Positions 33,818 through 42,200 of a stretch of 49,217 nucleotides of DNA are shown piece after piece. Position 1 is the first letter of the stretch, and the number at the start of each line of letters is the position of its first letter. The DNA is taken from assembly GCA_903928915.1 (NCBI GenBank), contig CAIYSL010000073.1, forward strand, positions 1 to 49,217, written 5' to 3'. This DNA comes from an uncultured Syntrophobacterales bacterium (lineage in GTDB: Bacteria; Desulfobacterota; Syntrophia; Syntrophales; UBA5619). The notes under the pieces are model-generated. The model made no database searches. It saw nothing but the letters and a program-made list of their open reading frames with translations, and had not been told where the DNA came from. The position numbers and the translations under genes were made by a program.

Positions 33818-35083
33818 ATGATCGAGCAGGTACAATTTCTGCTGGAGGAGGCGTTTCGGCAGGATTCACTCACCCTGTATGTTCTGATGTTCGGCGGCGG
33901 TCTCATCGCATCCCTGACGCCGTGTATGTACCCGGTGCTCCCGCTAACGGTCGGATACCTTGGCAGCCAGGCGGCCGATAACCGCCCGCGGATCTTTTTC
34001 CTGAGTCTGTCGCTCGTGACCGGCATGGCGATAGTGTATGCCGTTCTGGGCAGCACCGTCGCCGCGGTAGGGGGAACGTTCGGTTCAATCATGGGAAACG
34101 GCTACGTGATGTACGCGATCGCCCTTTTCTACCTCCTGATGGGACTTTTTCTGCTGGACGCATTCACTCTTCCCACTCCCCAATTCTTCTCCCGACTCCA
34201 GGCCAGGTCCGCAAACAGGAAAGGTCTTCTGGGCGCCTTCGTGATCGGGGGGGTCAGCGGTTTGATCGTCGGGCCCTGTACCGGCCCCATCCTGGCTGTT
34301 GCGATGGCGGCGATTACCCTGACCTTAAAGGACGTGCAGGGGACCGCGTATCTGCTGCAGGTGGTGAAGGGCGGTCTGCTGCTGTTTCTGTTCGGGTTCG
34401 GCCAAGGGGCGTTGATCATCCTGGCGGGGGCATTTGCCGGGTTTCTTTCCCGGCTGCCGAAAGCGGGAGCATGGATGGAGCGGGTGAAGAGGGGATTTGC
34501 CTTCGTGATCATCGTCATGGCGACGCTGTTGTTTGTCTTCGTGGGCCAGAATACCGATTTTCCCAGCCTCACCGGCGCCCTCGCGGGTGCGCACTCATCC
34601 GCGTCGTCGGTGCTGGTGCCGGAGGCTTCGGCGGCGTCGCTGCCCCGGTCGGCGGCGGATAGTTCGGGAAGTCCCGCACCGGATTTTACCCTCGCTGCAT
34701 TGGAGGGTCCGCAGGTTACCTTGAGCAGCTACCGGGAGAAAAAGGGCGTCGTCCTCGTATTCTTTGCCACCTGGTGTGTAAGCTGCATGAAGGAGGTACC
34801 GGAGATCAAGCGCTTCGCCGAGGCGGCGAAGAAAGAAAATGTCGAGGTCCTCGCCGTCAACTTCAAACAGCACAAGGAGATCGTGGAGCGCTTCAGCCGA
34901 TCGAACAAGATCCCCTACGGGATTCTCCTCGACACGGATGGAACGGTCACTGCCGGGAAATACGGCATCAAAGGACTGCCCCATATCGTCGGGATCAACG
35001 GGAAAGGCGAGGTGGTCTACCGGGCAGATGCGCTGCCGAAGGAAAAGACCGAATTTTTGGTTAAATTGAAGCACGGGCTGTAA
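33818..35083 (+). CDS. CcdA/DsbD-type transmembrane reductase fused to a thioredoxin domain
   Basis: 421 aa. A CcdA-like membrane domain of about six helices (20-245) has the two redox Cys, C36 in SLTPCMYPV and C154 in VGPCTGPIL. A Pro/Ser/Ala linker (about 255-285) leads to a TlpA-like domain with C320 and C323 in FATWCVSCMKEV. This carries electrons from cytoplasmic thioredoxin across the membrane to a periplasmic thioredoxin in one chain, like DsbD without its N-terminal domain. ATG 33818 has GGAGG upstream. It follows the peroxiredoxin and lipoprotein, its likely clients. Confidence 0.88.
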   Translation: MIEQVQFLLEEAFRQDSLTLYVLMFGGGLIASLTPCMYPVLPLTVGYLGSQAADNRPRIFFLSLSLVTGMAIVYAVLGSTVAAVGGTFGSIMGNGYVMYAIALFYLLMGLFLLDAFTLPTPQFFSRLQARSANRKGLLGAFVIGGVSGLIVGPCTGPILAVAMAAITLTLKDVQGTAYLLQVVKGGLLLFLFGFGQGALIILAGAFAGFLSRLPKAGAWMERVKRGFAFVIIVMATLLFVFVGQNTDFPSLTGALAGAHSSASSVLVPEASAASLPRSAADSSGSPAPDFTLAALEGPQVTLSSYREKKGVVLVFFATWCVSCMKEVPEIKRFAEAAKKENVEVLAVNFKQHKEIVERFSRSNKIPYGILLDTDGTVTAGKYGIKGLPHIVGINGKGEVVYRADALPKEKTEFLVKLKHGL

Positions 35084-35140
35084 TGTGCGCCCTCTTCGGG
35101 GTCGGGAGCCACACCGGTTGCTCCGGTCGCCGTAAAGAAC

Positions 35141-35172
35141 AAAAAACCCCCGGGAGAGCCCGGGGGTTTTTT
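35141..35172. terminator. Bidirectional intrinsic terminator
   Basis: AAAAAACCCCCGGG and CCCGGGGGTTTTTT are perfect arms around a 4-nt loop (AGAG), with A-run and T-run on both sides. It serves the CcdA-TlpA operon on the plus strand and the secreted-protein gene on the minus strand. Confidence 0.92.
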
Positions 35173-35196
35173 ACGTTCTGTGACTTCGGATGGAGA

Positions 35197-35616
35197 CTAG
35201 CTCCCTGACTGGAGCTTCCCGCCGAAGATGTCTTCGTAGATCTTGTCTTCGAGGTCGAGGGCCCAAGTCTTCTTCCAGTTCTTCTTAGCATCCATGACGT
35301 ACAGATTGGATGCCTTGATCGATTTCATCTTCGCGTTAATGGTACCCTCGACTTTTACCTGCTCGTTGATGTGCCGGGCCATGATGCCCCGATCGATGTT
35401 CGGGACGAAATAGTACTCTCCCTTCGCGGCGTCGACGAGGACGACGAACACCTGCTCTGCGGCAATGACCGGGTCTTCCATGCCGATGGGGCACACCTTA
35501 CCCTGGGTCACGCACTGGAATCCCTGGATGGATCCGGTGAGGCTCGCGCCGATTGCCATGACGGGTGCGGTCAGGATTACCATGCCGATGATGATCGGTG
35601 TCAAAAATCTCTTCAT
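35197..35616 (-). CDS. Exported protein with OB-fold-like domain, unknown function
   Basis: 139 aa. Signal peptide MKRFLTPIIIGMVILTAPVM..., cleaved near residue 24. The mature part has two Cys in GFQCVTQGKVCPIG, then GEYYFVPNIDRGIMARHINE and VKVEGTINAKMKSIKASNLYVM, resembling small bacterial OB-fold proteins that end in a strand plus metal or ligand site. A very strong GGAGGAGAGGAG ribosome site precedes ATG 35616. Its location next to a thiol-redox operon and its paired Cys suggest it may be a client of that system (inference). Confidence 0.6.
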   Translation of the reverse strand: MKRFLTPIIIGMVILTAPVMAIGASLTGSIQGFQCVTQGKVCPIGMEDPVIAAEQVFVVLVDAAKGEYYFVPNIDRGIMARHINEQVKVEGTINAKMKSIKASNLYVMDAKKNWKKTWALDLEDKIYEDIFGGKLQSGS

Positions 35617-36330
35617 ATTCTTTTCTCCTCTCCTCCGTTTTGGTTATTCTTGTTAGTGGGTTCGCTCCCATTCCGATCTGATTCTCAGTCCAATGTCAAA
35701 TCCAAACCAGGAATTCCTGCAAATTGAGATCTTACCACCTCCTTTCTTCGTTGCTGTCGTACTTCCGTCCTTTCGATGAATCATGGATGATCTCCTCTTT
35801 CGACCGTAAAATAATTGTCTTATTGCCGAAAGGCAATGAGAGTTGATCAACTGCCTAATGGTAGCTAAATACTACCATCAAATTTTACCCTCCACGGGGC
35901 GTCCAACCTGGGGAAGTCCCTGGACCGGCGCGGGTATGGGATGAATTGGCAGCGGGGCAGGAGTCATCGGAGGCGGGTTCGACCGCAGCGCCTCCGGCGA
36001 AACGCAAAGAAGCGATCAGGCACTGCCGCATCGGGCTGATGAACCGAAAGGACGTTCAATGCCGCTGGTGACCTTTTCTGACTCTCCGGGGAGGAGATGC
36101 AGCAGGGTGCAATGGGGGGGAATGATCGTCGGTATTTCGCCGTTTGGGCGGGTTTGGAAAGTATACTGCTGTTTTTAAAGTTTTGCTTTTTCGCTGCCGA
36201 AAAAGATTGTAACGGAGCGCATCGCGGTATTTCATCAGTGGGGTCGATCGCCGTTTTCGGGCATCTGCCGGATGGGTACGGTGAAAGAGGTCGTGCCGGT
36301 GGAAGGGATGACTGCGCTGGGGAGGAGCGT
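35617..36330. promoter_or_regulatory. 714-base gene-free region with hairpins and a palindrome
   Basis: No convincing gene. The left part (about 35640-35900) is markedly AT-richer than its surroundings. It holds the hairpin ATTGCC-GAAA-GGCAAT (35822-35837) and the perfect palindrome ATGGTAG-N7-CTACCAT (35858-35878), both operator-like. The right part has a hairpin GGAGGCG...CGCCTCC near 35970-35996. A minus-strand TTGACA (35699-35694) might be the -35 for the secreted-protein gene, but its -10 is poor. The region presumably carries the regulatory sites of the cytochrome-chemoreceptor operon to the right. Confidence 0.45.
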
Positions 36331-36828
36331 ATGAAATCGTTTTGGGTGTTGTTGGTATCGCTGCAACGGGCGACTGGCTTCTCGCTGCTGGTATTTATGC
36401 CGATTCTGTTTTCTGGCACCGTCCTGTTTGCCCAGGGAAAAGCGGAAACCTATGTGGGGATGGAGGCGTGCAAGGGGTGCCATGAGAAACAGTACGCACG
36501 GTTCACCACCCATTCCCGGATGAGCAGCTCCTTCAGCGGGATCAGCCGGATGAAGAAGGGACTCACGGGGGAAGAGGTGAAACGGTGCTACGAGTGCCAT
36601 ACCACCGGCTACGGGAAGCCGGGAGGGTTTACATCCGAGACCGAGACCCCCGGGTTGAAGAACCTGGGCTGCGAAGCGTGCCACGGACCCGGGAGCGGGC
36701 ATGTTTCGTCGGGCAATCCGAAAGAGATCAAGCGGCGCCTCGACACACCGGACTGCGATGCCTGTCACGCCAAGGAACGGGTAGCGGCGTTCAATTATCG
36801 CCCCCTGCTTTACGGAGGTGCCCATTGA
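36331..36828 (+). CDS. Exported tetraheme cytochrome c
   Basis: 165 aa. An N-terminal hydrophobic signal (about 5-34) precedes four CxxCH heme-binding motifs at 47-51 (CKGCH), 86-90 (CYECH), 114-118 (CEACH) and 142-146 (CDACH). The pattern resembles the cytochrome c554/multiheme family. It should act in the periplasm or at the membrane in electron transfer. ATG 36331 has GGGGAGGAG upstream. The stop TGA overlaps the TTG start of the next gene, a heme-containing chemoreceptor, so the two are made together and may touch functionally. Confidence 0.87.
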   Translation: MKSFWVLLVSLQRATGFSLLVFMPILFSGTVLFAQGKAETYVGMEACKGCHEKQYARFTTHSRMSSSFSGISRMKKGLTGEEVKRCYECHTTGYGKPGGFTSETETPGLKNLGCEACHGPGSGHVSSGNPKEIKRRLDTPDCDACHAKERVAAFNYRPLLYGGAH

Positions 36829-38285
36829 AAAAATTCAACGAGGTGAACCTGCAGGTAAAGATCGTCGGTGCCCTTGCCGTGATGTTCCTCATCGTCCTGG
36901 TTTCGATCGTCGTGGTGAACGGCCGCGATCAACGGCTGTACATAACGGCCGAGGTGCAAAACGCGGCCCGTACCCTGGGTAATACGGTGTACAACAGCAT
37001 CGTCCACCCGATGTCGATCGGTGACGACACGACCATCAAACAGCAGATGGCTGACCTCAAGGCGAGTGTCGAGGGCGTATCGGTGGCTATCTTCGGCGTC
37101 GACAGGTCGTGCACCTACTCCTCCGAAACGGCGATGATCGGCACCGATATTACGAAGGCCGCCGGTTCGCGCGAGCTTTCCGAGGCGCTCGAACAGCTGC
37201 TGCGCGACGGCACCGTATCCGGCCGGCCCTATGAAGAACGTCTCGGCGGGAAGCGGTACCTTGCCGTCATCCGTCCCCTGCGGAACGATCAGCGGTGCCA
37301 CCACTGCCATGGGGCGAGCAGGACCATTCTGGGGGGGGTGCTGGTTCGGCAGAACATCGATCAGATGACGAGTAACCTTGCCAGTCTCCGGAACAAGAAC
37401 ATCCTCATCGGGATGGCGGGATTCCTGATCGTCATGGGGGCGCTCGCCTTCCTCGTATGGGCGCTGGTGATCCAGCCGGTGAACGGCCTGATCGACGAGC
37501 TGGCGCAGAGTTCGGATCAGGTCGCCGCGGCGTCGTCTCAGATCGCGGCTGCCGGTCAATCCCTTGCAGAAGCGGCGTCCGAACAGGCTGCGGGTGTTGA
37601 AGAAACCTCGGCATCCGCCGAGGAGATTGCCGCGATGACCAGGAAAAATTCCGACAACGCGGAACAGGCGCGGACGATTGCCGGGGAAACCTGGACATTG
37701 ATCGGCAAGGCCGGGGAATCGATGAACGGGGTGATGTCCTCGATGCAGGAGATTTTTCGGGCGAGCGAGGAGACCGCGAAGATCGTCAAGACCATCGATG
37801 AGATCGCCTTCAAGACCAACCTCCTGGCGCTCAACGCCGCTGTCGAGGCGGCCCGTGCCGGAGAGGCCGGGGCGGGATTCGCCGTGGTCGCCGATGAGGT
37901 GCGCACCCTGGCCATCCAGGCGTCGGAGGCGGCCGGGAACACCGCATCCCTGATCCAGGGGACCGTGTCCAAAGTCAGGGGCGGCTACGAGGTGGTGCAG
38001 CAGACCGGCGAGGAGTTCAAAGCGGTGGGTACAGGGAGCAGCAGGGTTGTCGAACTGGTCGGGGAGATCGCGGCGGCGTCGGAAGAACAGTCCCAGGGGA
38101 TAGGGCAGATCAATACGGCCATCCAGGAGATGGACAAGACGATCCAGCAGAATGCCGCCAACGCCGAAGAGGCCGCATCGGCCGCCCAAGAGCTGAACGC
38201 CCAGGCTGTGCAACTGCGCTACTGCGTTGGAAAACTGGAAACCCTGGTGAGCGGAAAGAGCTCTACGGCCGTGGCGAAGCCGTGA
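36825..38285 (+). CDS. Methyl-accepting chemotaxis protein with periplasmic heme c motif
   Basis: 486 aa. TTG start (TTGAAAAAATTC) with ACGGAGG upstream, overlapping the cytochrome stop. Helix 1 at about 12-32; periplasmic domain about 35-185, containing CHHCH at 158-162 (QRCHHCHG), a covalent heme c site as in Desulfovibrio DcrA and Geobacter heme MCPs; helix 2 at about 190-212. Cytoplasmic signalling hairpin with the conserved tip NLLALNAAVEAARAGE and alanine-rich methylation helices; HAMP is very short or absent. Likely senses redox potential or oxygen and steers motility or another Che pathway. Confidence 0.88.
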   Translation: MKKFNEVNLQVKIVGALAVMFLIVLVSIVVVNGRDQRLYITAEVQNAARTLGNTVYNSIVHPMSIGDDTTIKQQMADLKASVEGVSVAIFGVDRSCTYSSETAMIGTDITKAAGSRELSEALEQLLRDGTVSGRPYEERLGGKRYLAVIRPLRNDQRCHHCHGASRTILGGVLVRQNIDQMTSNLASLRNKNILIGMAGFLIVMGALAFLVWALVIQPVNGLIDELAQSSDQVAAASSQIAAAGQSLAEAASEQAAGVEETSASAEEIAAMTRKNSDNAEQARTIAGETWTLIGKAGESMNGVMSSMQEIFRASEETAKIVKTIDEIAFKTNLLALNAAVEAARAGEAGAGFAVVADEVRTLAIQASEAAGNTASLIQGTVSKVRGGYEVVQQTGEEFKAVGTGSSRVVELVGEIAAASEEQSQGIGQINTAIQEMDKTIQQNAANAEEAASAAQELNAQAVQLRYCVGKLETLVSGKSSTAVAKP

Positions 38286-38301
38286 TCACCGCCGCCTAAG
38301 A

Positions 38302-39300
38302 TCAACCGCGGCCCGCTGCCCCTCCGGCCGCCGCCCTGGCCGGCAGCCCGGTTGCATCGAGGTCGGCGCGCAACTGTTTCTTAGCCTCCCCGGTCATCTC
38401 CCGGCAGGGCACCCGCACCGGCCCGCCGACCATTCCGATCAACTCCATCCAGTATTTCATCTCCGCCGCGGGTACATGCCCGGTCGGCCGCCCGTAGCCG
38501 GTGATCCACGTTGCATGCACCGCCCGCAGGGGGTTGACGGCGCGGGCGATCTCCGTGGCGCGACCCATGTCGCCGTCGAGTGCGGCGCGGGTGTAATCGT
38601 GCACTGGCAGATATCCGGGCACCTGGTAGAGATGGGGGCAGTAGTTGAGCAGCCAGCGGTCGCCCATGACGCTCAGGTTGTGCAGCCACGGCGTCTCATC
38701 GGCGACGCTGACGACCATATCGTCGCCGACTGCCCGGCGCAGAGAGATGGTCGCCGCCGGCGCCGGCCCGGCCTGCTTGAACCCGCAGATGTTCGGGATA
38801 GCGGCGAGCCGTTTGGCAAGATGTTCCGATAGGGGGTAATAGGTCTGGGGGATGTTGAACAGGACGATGCCGATGTCCACGCGGTCTGCGACGAAACGGT
38901 AGTAGTCGAACACGGCGTCGTCGCAGCGGACGGCGATGTAGGGGGTCAGGATGATCACGAAATCGAACCCGATCTCCTGGGCGTGCCGGGCCAGCGCCGC
39001 CGCTTCATAGGGGTTCTGATGGTGGCACCCGGCGATCAGCGGGATCCGCCCCTTTGCCGTTTCCACGTTGACCTCGTGGGCACGCATCCGCTCCTCGTTG
39101 GTCAGTGCCCAGAATTCGGCGACGTTTCCCGAGCAGTAGTGCCCGTCAATGCGTAACCGGGAGATGCAGTGCTCCAGGTTGGAGGCGATTCCCGCCTCGT
39201 CCAGCCGGTCGTCGGCGGTGAAATTGTACGGCAGCGCCGTCCAGACCCCCTTCAAGACCTCCCGGGCGTACTCCTTGGCTTCCCCCTTGCGATACTGCAT
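38302..39300 (-). CDS. Dihydrodipicolinate synthase (DapA)-family aldolase/lyase
   Basis: 332 aa TIM-barrel enzyme. The Schiff-base Lys is in [20 protein letters not shown] carries the Tyr region. It is longer than DapA and diverges at the substrate-binding loops, so it is probably not the lysine-pathway enzyme but one of the DHDPS-like lyases acting on a keto acid. Start ATG 39300 ([14 protein letters not shown]) has AAGGAGACGAGGAG upstream; the frame is open above it. It is convergent with the chemoreceptor and alone in its transcript. Confidence 0.75.
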   Translation of the reverse strand: MQYRKGEAKEYAREVLKGVWTALPYNFTADDRLDEAGIASNLEHCISRLRIDGHYCSGNVAEFWALTNEERMRAHEVNVETAKGRIPLIAGCHHQNPYEAAALARHAQEIGFDFVIILTPYIAVRCDDAVFDYYRFVADRVDIGIVLFNIPQTYYPLSEHLAKRLAAIPNICGFKQAGPAPAATISLRRAVGDDMVVSVADETPWLHNLSVMGDRWLLNYCPHLYQVPGYLPVHDYTRAALDGDMGRATEIARAVNPLRAVHATWITGYGRPTGHVPAAEMKYWMELIGMVGGPVRVPCREMTGEAKKQLRADLDATGLPARAAAGGAAGRG

Positions 39301-39357
39301 GGCACGTCTCCTCGTCTCCTTGGCGGTTTTCGGCTGCTTGCCGTTTTTCCGCGGCGC

Positions 39358-39386
39358 AGGATACGAAGAATGTCCCTGCCTGTCAA
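39358..39386 (-). promoter_or_regulatory. Promoter of the DapA-family gene
   Basis: Minus strand TTGACA (39386-39381), 17-bp spacer, TATCCT (39363-39358), about 58 nt upstream of the ATG. Confidence 0.6.
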
Positions 39387-39470
39387 TCTCTTTTGCACCG
39401 GGAAGGGGTGGCAACTGCTCCCTTGTCATCGCCGGGGAATTGTGTCAGGATGCCGGCCGGGAGAAAGGGT

Positions 39471-41474
39471 ATGGGGGGGTTTCATCTGGTCAGCGACTTT
39501 CAGCCGCGGGGAGATCAACCGCAGGCTGTCGCCCGGCTCGCCGCCGGGCTGGAGAACGGGGACGACCATCAGGTTCTCCTCGGGGTGACCGGTTCCGGCA
39601 AGACCTTCACGATGGCGAACGTCATCGCCGCGGTAGATCGGCCCGCCCTGGTAATCGCCCACAACAAGACGCTGGCCGCCCAGCTGTACGGCGAGTTCAG
39701 GATGCTCTTTCCGGAAAACGCGGTCGAGTATTTTGTCAGCTACTACGACTACTACCAGCCCGAGGCATACCTTCCCACCACCGATACCTACATCGAGAAG
39801 GACTCCGCGATCAACGAGGCGATCGACAAACTCCGCCACGCGGCGACCCACTCCCTGCTGGAGCGGCGGGACGTGATCATCGTGGCGAGCGTCTCGTGCA
39901 TCTACGGCATCGGCTCCCCCGAGGCGTACCACGGGATGCTGCTGACCATCGAGGAAGGGCAGGAGATCCCCCGTGATGCCATGCTCGCCCGCCTGGTGGA
40001 AATCCAGTACGAGCGGAACGACGTCGACTTCCATCGGGGGACCTTCCGCGTCCGCGGGGACGTGGTGGAGATCTTTCCCCCCTATGAGGAAGAGCGGGCG
40101 CTCCGTGTGGAGTTCTTCGGCGACACGGTGGAGGCGATCTCGGTCGTCGATCCCCTGCGGGGCAGAAAGCTTGAGCGGCTGCGGCGCACGGCGGTCTACC
40201 CGGGCAGCCACTATGTGACCACCAAGGACAACCTCAAACGGGCGATCCTCGACATCCGCACCGAGCTCGGGGAGAGGCTCCGGGAGCTGCACGCGGAAAA
40301 CAAGCTCCTAGAGGCGCAGCGCCTCGAGCAGCGGACAAACTTCGACATCGAGATGATGGAGGAGATGGGGTACTGTTCGGGGATCGAAAACTACTCCCGC
40401 CATCTCACCGGCCGGAAACCCGGCGAGCCGCCGCCGACCTTGATGGAGTATTTCCCCCGGGACGCCGTCGTCTTCATCGACGAGAGCCATGCCACGATCC
40501 CGCAGCTGATCGGGATGTACCGGGGCGACCGCTCCCGGAAGGAGACCCTCGTCAACTACGGGTTCCGGCTCCCCTCGGCGCTTGACAACCGGCCGCTGCA
40601 CTTCGCAGAGTTCGAGGCGTTCGGACAGCAGCGGATCTACGTCTCGGCGACGCCGGCGGCCTACGAGATGGACCGTGCGCGGGGGCGGATCGTCGAGCAG
40701 GTCATCCGCCCCACCGGGCTGATGGACCCCGAGATCGTCATCCGGCCGGTGACCCATCAGGTCGACGACCTCCTGGGCGAGATCCGCGGCCGGGCGGAAA
40801 AAGGCGAGCGGGTCCTCGTGACGACGCTGACGAAGCGGATGGCGGAAAACCTGACGGCATACTACGAAGAATTGGGAGTGCGGGTGAAGTACCTCCACTC
40901 GGACATCCACACCCTGGAACGGGTGGGCATCATCCGCGACCTGCGGATGGGGGAGTTCGACGTCCTGATCGGCGTCAATCTGCTGCGCGAGGGGCTCGAC
41001 ATCCCCGAGGTCTCGCTGGTCGCGATCTTGGATGCCGATAAGGAAGGGTTCCTCCGTTCCGAACGATCGCTCATCCAGACGAGCGGCCGGGCGGCCCGGA
41101 ACGTGGCAGGGCAGGTGATCATGTACGCCGATACGCTCACCGCTTCGATCCGCGCCTGTCTCGAGGTGACCCGGCGCCGGCGGGAGCTCCAGGCGCGGTA
41201 CAACGCGGAGAACGGGATCACGCCGCAGAGCATCCGCAGCTCGATCCATCAGCTGCTCGGTTCGGTGTACGAGGCCGATTACGTGACCGTACAGACGGTT
41301 TCGGAGCAGGAAGCGGCCTACTCCGCGGACAAGGAGCTCCCCGTCGTCATCCGGAGGCTGAAGGAGGAGATGAAAACGGCCGCGAAAGAACTGGAGTTCG
41401 AGAAGGCCGCTGCTCTGCGGGACCGGATCCGCGACCTGACCAACCTGATGCTCGCGATGGAGGGCGAGGGATGA
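39471..41474 (+). CDS. uvrB: Excinuclease ABC subunit B
   Basis: Damage-verifying helicase of nucleotide excision repair. 667 aa. Walker [14 protein letters not shown], the beta-hairpin region [12 protein letters not shown], the DEAD-type box VFIDESHAT, helicase motif [11 protein letters not shown] and a C-terminal UVR motif ([20 protein letters not shown]) that binds UvrC. ATG 39471 ([18 protein letters not shown]) matches the family start. No SOS (LexA) box could be recognised. uvrC lies 2 kb downstream on the same strand. Confidence 0.96.
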   Translation: MGGFHLVSDFQPRGDQPQAVARLAAGLENGDDHQVLLGVTGSGKTFTMANVIAAVDRPALVIAHNKTLAAQLYGEFRMLFPENAVEYFVSYYDYYQPEAYLPTTDTYIEKDSAINEAIDKLRHAATHSLLERRDVIIVASVSCIYGIGSPEAYHGMLLTIEEGQEIPRDAMLARLVEIQYERNDVDFHRGTFRVRGDVVEIFPPYEEERALRVEFFGDTVEAISVVDPLRGRKLERLRRTAVYPGSHYVTTKDNLKRAILDIRTELGERLRELHAENKLLEAQRLEQRTNFDIEMMEEMGYCSGIENYSRHLTGRKPGEPPPTLMEYFPRDAVVFIDESHATIPQLIGMYRGDRSRKETLVNYGFRLPSALDNRPLHFAEFEAFGQQRIYVSATPAAYEMDRARGRIVEQVIRPTGLMDPEIVIRPVTHQVDDLLGEIRGRAEKGERVLVTTLTKRMAENLTAYYEELGVRVKYLHSDIHTLERVGIIRDLRMGEFDVLIGVNLLREGLDIPEVSLVAILDADKEGFLRSERSLIQTSGRAARNVAGQVIMYADTLTASIRACLEVTRRRRELQARYNAENGITPQSIRSSIHQLLGSVYEADYVTVQTVSEQEAAYSADKELPVVIRRLKEEMKTAAKELEFEKAAALRDRIRDLTNLMLAMEGEG

Positions 41475-41505
41475 ACGGGACCTTGACGATCGGCAGGAGG
41501 GGGTG

Positions 41506-42141
41506 ATGGCCGACAAACGGGACATTCGCGGGGAATTCCTTACGGCACGAAACGCCCTGACGGCGGAGGAGATCGCCGCGGGGAGTCGTCAGGTCGTGCG
41601 GAAGCTGATCGGTCTGGAGGCGATCCGCGGGGCCTCCACCGTGATGGTGTACCTTGCCTTCGGGAGCGAGGTGGTAGTCGACGACCTGATCCGTTGGGGA
41701 TGGAACGAGGGGAAAGGGATCGCCGTTCCGCGCTGTAGCCCTGCTGACCGGGAGCTGACCGCCTGCCGCGTCGAGGGATTCGACGAACTCGAACGCGGCC
41801 ACTATGGGATCCGCGAGCCGAAGGGGGATCGTTGCCGGCCGGTCCCGCCGGATAGAATCGATGCGGTCGTCGTTCCCGCGGTGGCCTTCGACCGGCGGGG
41901 CAATCGGCTCGGGTACGGCGGTGGGTATTACGACCGGTTTCTCCCGGCTGCGCCGCGGGCGGTGCGGGTCGGGGCGGCGTTTGCGCGCCAGATCGTGGCG
42001 GAGCTCCCGGCGGACCGCCACGACATCGGGATGGACTGCATCGTGACGGACCGGGAGGTCATCGTCCCCCCGCTGAGCGGACTCCGGGCGGGGCTGCGAT
42101 CCGCCTCAGGATGTCTGTCCGGGATGGTTGATTTGCCTTGA
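41506..42141 (+). CDS. 5-formyltetrahydrofolate cyclo-ligase
   Basis: 211 aa. Converts 5-formyl-THF to 5,10-methenyl-THF with ATP. The signature GYGGGYYDRFL (with the preceding RGNRLGYG) binds ATP, and the N-terminal KRDIRGEFLTARNAL supplies the basic patch. ATG 41506 has AGGAGG five nt upstream; a GTG immediately before it is possible. It lies 31 nt after uvrB, so it is probably in the same operon. The C-terminal 30 residues (GLRAGLRSASGCLSGMV) are less conserved. Confidence 0.88.
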   Translation: MADKRDIRGEFLTARNALTAEEIAAGSRQVVRKLIGLEAIRGASTVMVYLAFGSEVVVDDLIRWGWNEGKGIAVPRCSPADRELTACRVEGFDELERGHYGIREPKGDRCRPVPPDRIDAVVVPAVAFDRRGNRLGYGGGYYDRFLPAAPRAVRVGAAFARQIVAELPADRHDIGMDCIVTDREVIVPPLSGLRAGLRSASGCLSGMVDLP

Positions 42142-42167
42142 CAGGACGGCCGGATCGGAGGCATGAT
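42138..42167 (+). promoter_or_regulatory. Promoter of the S1-domain gene
   Basis: TTGACA (42138-42143), 18-bp spacer, CATGAT (42162-42167), overlapping the end of the preceding gene and about 35 nt before the ATG at 42201. Confidence 0.5.
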
Positions 42168-42200
42168 ACCCGATCTTTTATTTCACGCGCGAGGAGAACC

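Noticed and set aside
35653-35850. A 65-codon minus-strand frame in the gap before the cytochrome gene
   Set aside because: No homology I recognise and no conserved composition. It spans operator-like repeats.
35969-35996. GGTTCGA sequence resembling a tRNA T-loop
   Set aside because: The flanking arms form a different hairpin, and no acceptor, D or anticodon arm can be found around it.
35960-36110. Possible cyclic-dinucleotide (GEMM-type) riboswitch before the cytochrome gene, suggested by an ACGCAAAG sequence
   Set aside because: The remaining conserved parts of GEMM RNAs (the second conserved loop and the closing GGTAGC...GTTACC region) are absent by eye.
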